Positions 61,661 through 64,000 of a stretch of 64,000 bases of DNA are shown piece after piece. The position numbers and the translations under genes are program-made. The DNA is taken from the NCBI GenBank assembly GCA_003279935.1, contig QCGL01000005.1, positions 1 to 64,000 on the forward strand, given 5' to 3'. Origin of the DNA: Prochlorococcus sp. AG-388-A04. Its GTDB lineage: Bacteria; Cyanobacteriota; Cyanobacteriia; PCC-6307; Cyanobiaceae. Position 1 is the stretch's first letter. Each line of letters starts with the position of its first letter. Under the pieces are notes generated by a model that saw only the letters and a program-made list of their open reading frames with translations, was not told the DNA's origin and ran no database searches.

Positions 61661-64000
61661 TTAGGCACTAAAATACTTTGCTTTTGAATGTAGTGAAATT
61701 ATAGCAGTAGTACTTTGTTCAGGATGTAATTGCTCTGATTCATCCATTGTTAAATTAATCCTTTTTGTATCCAGTAATGATAACTGTATATTTGAATCAG
61801 AAACTTTAGGACAAGCTGGATAACCAAATGAGTATCTAGCTCCTCTATATTTTTGAGCTAATATTTCACGGTTATTGTTTGGCTCATATGTTTTAAATCC
61901 GCATTCAATTCTTACTATTGAATGAACATATTCTGCAAGAGCCTCTGCTAATTGAACGGTTAAACCATGAAATATTAAATAATCACTATATTTATCAGCT
62001 TTAAATAATTCTTGGGAATATTCGCTAGCTATTTCACCCATTGTCACTGCTTGCATTGGAAATATATCTACTGGTTCATTATTTTTAAGATCACAGTAAA
62101 AATCAGCAATACAAAGATTATTTCCTGATTTTTGTCTAGGAAAATTAAATTCAGAAATTCTTTTATTTGATACATTATCAAAGAGATAAATGCTATTATC
62201 ATTCCTACCGCAACGGAAGTAGCCATAGACTGCTTTTGGTGAAATTAGGCCTTTATCTAAAATAATATTGATCCATTTTTCAAGTAATGGATTTGCATAT
62301 GAATCTAAATAATTATTGTATTCTTCTACTGATTGACCTTTATTTTTTTTAATTTGCCATTGACCACTAAATAATGCTTTTTTATCCAAATAAAAAATTA
62401 GTTTGTCAAAGTCTATTTCAATATCTTGAAGAACTCTAGTTCCCAAAAATGGAGCCTTTATAGGTTCCTCTTCCTCTACAAAATTAGATCTATTAAAATT
62501 CTCAATTAATTGCATACTTTTGGTATTTTCATGATTTTTATTTAAATCTTTATCTTTAGCGGAAGACCTTGGGGAAGCTAATTTAATTTGAATATCATCT
62601 GTATTAGTAAAACCATTTTCATTAGACCAATTACCCTTCTTTTTACTATCCATATATTCATTCATAAATTGTAAATCTGTAAAAGCATCTTTACCATATA
62701 AAATTTTACCTTTATATATCTGACTACAATCTTCGTTCACAAATTTTGGAGTTAATGCTGCACCTCCAAGAATAACTGGAACATTAATTTCAGCATTGTT
62801 AAATGCTTCTAAATTATCCTTCATAAATGCTGTAGATTTAACAAGCAAACCACTCATAGCAATACAGTCTGCTTTATGTTTTTTTTGTGCATCAATAATC
62901 GCTGAAACATCTTGCTTAATTCCAAGGTTGATTACATCAAAACCATTATTTGAGAGAATTATATCAACTAAATTTTTACCTATATCATGAACATCTCCTT
63001 TAACAGTTGCTATTAGTAATTTTCCGTTAGATATTTTTTCATCTACTGTTTCCATATGTGGTTCAAGCAGTGAAACAGCAAATTTCATTGTTTCCGCTGA
63101 TTGCAATACAAAAGGTAATTGCATTTGGCCGGATCCAAATAGTTCACCGACTACTTTCATTCCATCTAATAAATAAGTATTAATTATTTCAAGTGGCTTG
63201 TATTTTTTCAGCGCATTATTTAATTGTTCTTCTAAACCTATTTTTTCCCCATCTACAATATGGTTTTTAAGTTTTTCTTCTAAGGTGAGGTTTTTGTTTG
63301 AAGTAGATGCTTTTTTAAAGTCACTTATTGTTATGTCTTGGAATGCTTTTGTTAGTTCAACTAATGGATCATATATACATATTTCATTTTCGAAAATCCT
63401 TCTGTCATAAATTAAATCTAAACATAATTTTTTTGTTTCCGCAGATATTTTTGAAAGAGGCAATATTTTATTTGGTGCAATAATCGCTGAATCTAATCCT
63501 GCCTTTATACATTCATCGAGAAATATTGAATTTAGATTAATTCTTGATAATGGAGAAAGCCCGAAACTAATATTAGATATACCTAAAATAATATGAATAT
63601 CTGGGAAGCTTTTTCTTATTTTTGATATAGATTCAATAGTTGCTTTAGCATTTAATCTATCTTCTTCAATTCCAGTAGATATTGGCAATGCTAGAGGATC
63701 AAAAAATATCTCATAATCAGCGAGGCCACTTGATCTAGTTTTAATTAATGCTCTTTTTGCAATGTCATATTTTTTCTTTGATGTTCTTGCCATTCCATCT
63801 TCATCAATAGTTCCAATTACTATTCCAGCACCATAGTCTAATGCGAGTTTTAAGACCTGATTAAATCTGTCATCTCCATCTTCGTAGTTGGTTGAATTTA
63901 TAATGCATTTTCCTCCTACAGTCTTTAATCCACTTTCCATTTTATCTGCTTCTGTTGAATCTATCATTAATGGAAGGTTTATATTTGTAACTAATCTTGA
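61661..64000 (-). CDS. metH: Cobalamin-dependent methionine synthase (partial)
   Basis: The C-terminal ~780 residues of MetH run off the right edge; the frame stays open to 64000, so an internal ATG at 63967 is not the start. Visible domains: end of the pterin-binding barrel (IDSTEADKMESGLKTVGGKCIINS), cap plus B12-binding domain with the cobalt-ligand motif DVHDIGKNLV (around 62980) and SGLLVKSTAFM, and the AdoMet activation domain with YFRCGRND and RGARYSFGYPACPKVSD. It methylates homocysteine from methyl-THF, linking the folate (folP) and corrinoid (cobU) genes of this window. Confidence 0.96.
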   Translation of the reverse strand, partial: SRLVTNINLPLMIDSTEADKMESGLKTVGGKCIINSTNYEDGDDRFNQVLKLALDYGAGIVIGTIDEDGMARTSKKKYDIAKRALIKTRSSGLADYEIFFDPLALPISTGIEEDRLNAKATIESISKIRKSFPDIHIILGISNISFGLSPLSRINLNSIFLDECIKAGLDSAIIAPNKILPLSKISAETKKLCLDLIYDRRIFENEICIYDPLVELTKAFQDITISDFKKASTSNKNLTLEEKLKNHIVDGEKIGLEEQLNNALKKYKPLEIINTYLLDGMKVVGELFGSGQMQLPFVLQSAETMKFAVSLLEPHMETVDEKISNGKLLIATVKGDVHDIGKNLVDIILSNNGFDVINLGIKQDVSAIIDAQKKHKADCIAMSGLLVKSTAFMKDNLEAFNNAEINVPVILGGAALTPKFVNEDCSQIYKGKILYGKDAFTDLQFMNEYMDSKKKGNWSNENGFTNTDDIQIKLASPRSSAKDKDLNKNHENTKSMQLIENFNRSNFVEEEEPIKAPFLGTRVLQDIEIDFDKLIFYLDKKALFSGQWQIKKNKGQSVEEYNNYLDSYANPLLEKWINIILDKGLISPKAVYGYFRCGRNDNSIYLFDNVSNKRISEFNFPRQKSGNNLCIADFYCDLKNNEPVDIFPMQAVTMGEIASEYSQELFKADKYSDYLIFHGLTVQLAEALAEYVHSIVRIECGFKTYEPNNNREILAQKYRGARYSFGYPACPKVSDSNIQLSLLDTKRINLTMDESEQLHPEQSTTAIISLHSKAKYFSA

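Overview
The window looks like part of the chromosome of a high-light-adapted Prochlorococcus. It is strongly AT-rich (about 30% GC by eye), has very short intergenic gaps, carries chlorophyll genes (chlH, acsF), and holds many cyanobacteria-only families (Ycf36, Ycf20, DUF3318, DUF2996, DUF3038/DUF4335, DUF2949, CCB-type cofactor assembly). It also contains Yfr1-like and Yfr2-like small RNAs. The family assignments come from reading the translations; no database search was run.

Layout. 1-5650 is accessory: a two-gene microprotein module, Yfr1-like and Yfr2-like RNAs, a PemK/MazF-like toxin divergent from a helix-turn-helix protein, an outer-membrane porin whose ribosome-binding site is complementary to the Yfr1 loop, and a ribbon-helix-helix (RHH) regulator flanked by ACTAGT palindromes. 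5657-8223 (minus) is tRNA-fMet, asparaginase, Ycf36, RsfS and DUF3318. 8332-24202 holds carB, an ABC exporter, tpiA-folP, chlH, dapB, a flavin hydroxylase and a run of cyanobacterial unknowns. 24275-42785 holds mfd, terC, the tldD-pmbA-fmt operon, acsF, an RNB-fold protein without its catalytic residues, two half-size UPF0016 Mn/Ca exporters, a probable Psb30, a HAD phosphatase, ycf20, rpmF, an FtsH-like protein whose zinc motif is lost, and a 2-Cys peroxiredoxin.

42890-48871 is a second accessory region with about 20 very small genes, two tRNAs (Thr-CGT and a CAT tRNA), palindromic operators, hairpins just upstream of start codons, and a frame-broken CP12-like gene. Its centre is a chain of four microproteins joined by overlapping stop and start codons (45540-46088). 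The first two members repeat the module at 313-489.

49387-64000 returns to core genes: trmL, cobU, a CCB-type assembly factor, then the minus-strand run rpmG-rpsR-rnb-metG-lptC, pheT, an RHH/J-domain fusion protein beside a cluster of AGTCTTATATAAGACT-like palindromes, an Ap4A phosphorylase-like protein, DUF2237, and metH running off the right edge.

How it fits together. The core blocks are ordinary housekeeping: tetrapyrrole and chlorophyll synthesis, translation (fmt, metG, pheT, rpmG, rpsR, rpmF, rsfS), one-carbon and B12-dependent metabolism (folP, metH, cobU), and envelope biogenesis. The less ordinary content is the duplicated microprotein module, the possible Yfr1-porin regulatory pair within 4 kb, the toxin/HTH pair with operator repeats, and two enzyme-family members (FtsH-like, RNB-like) that keep their fold but appear to have lost catalysis.
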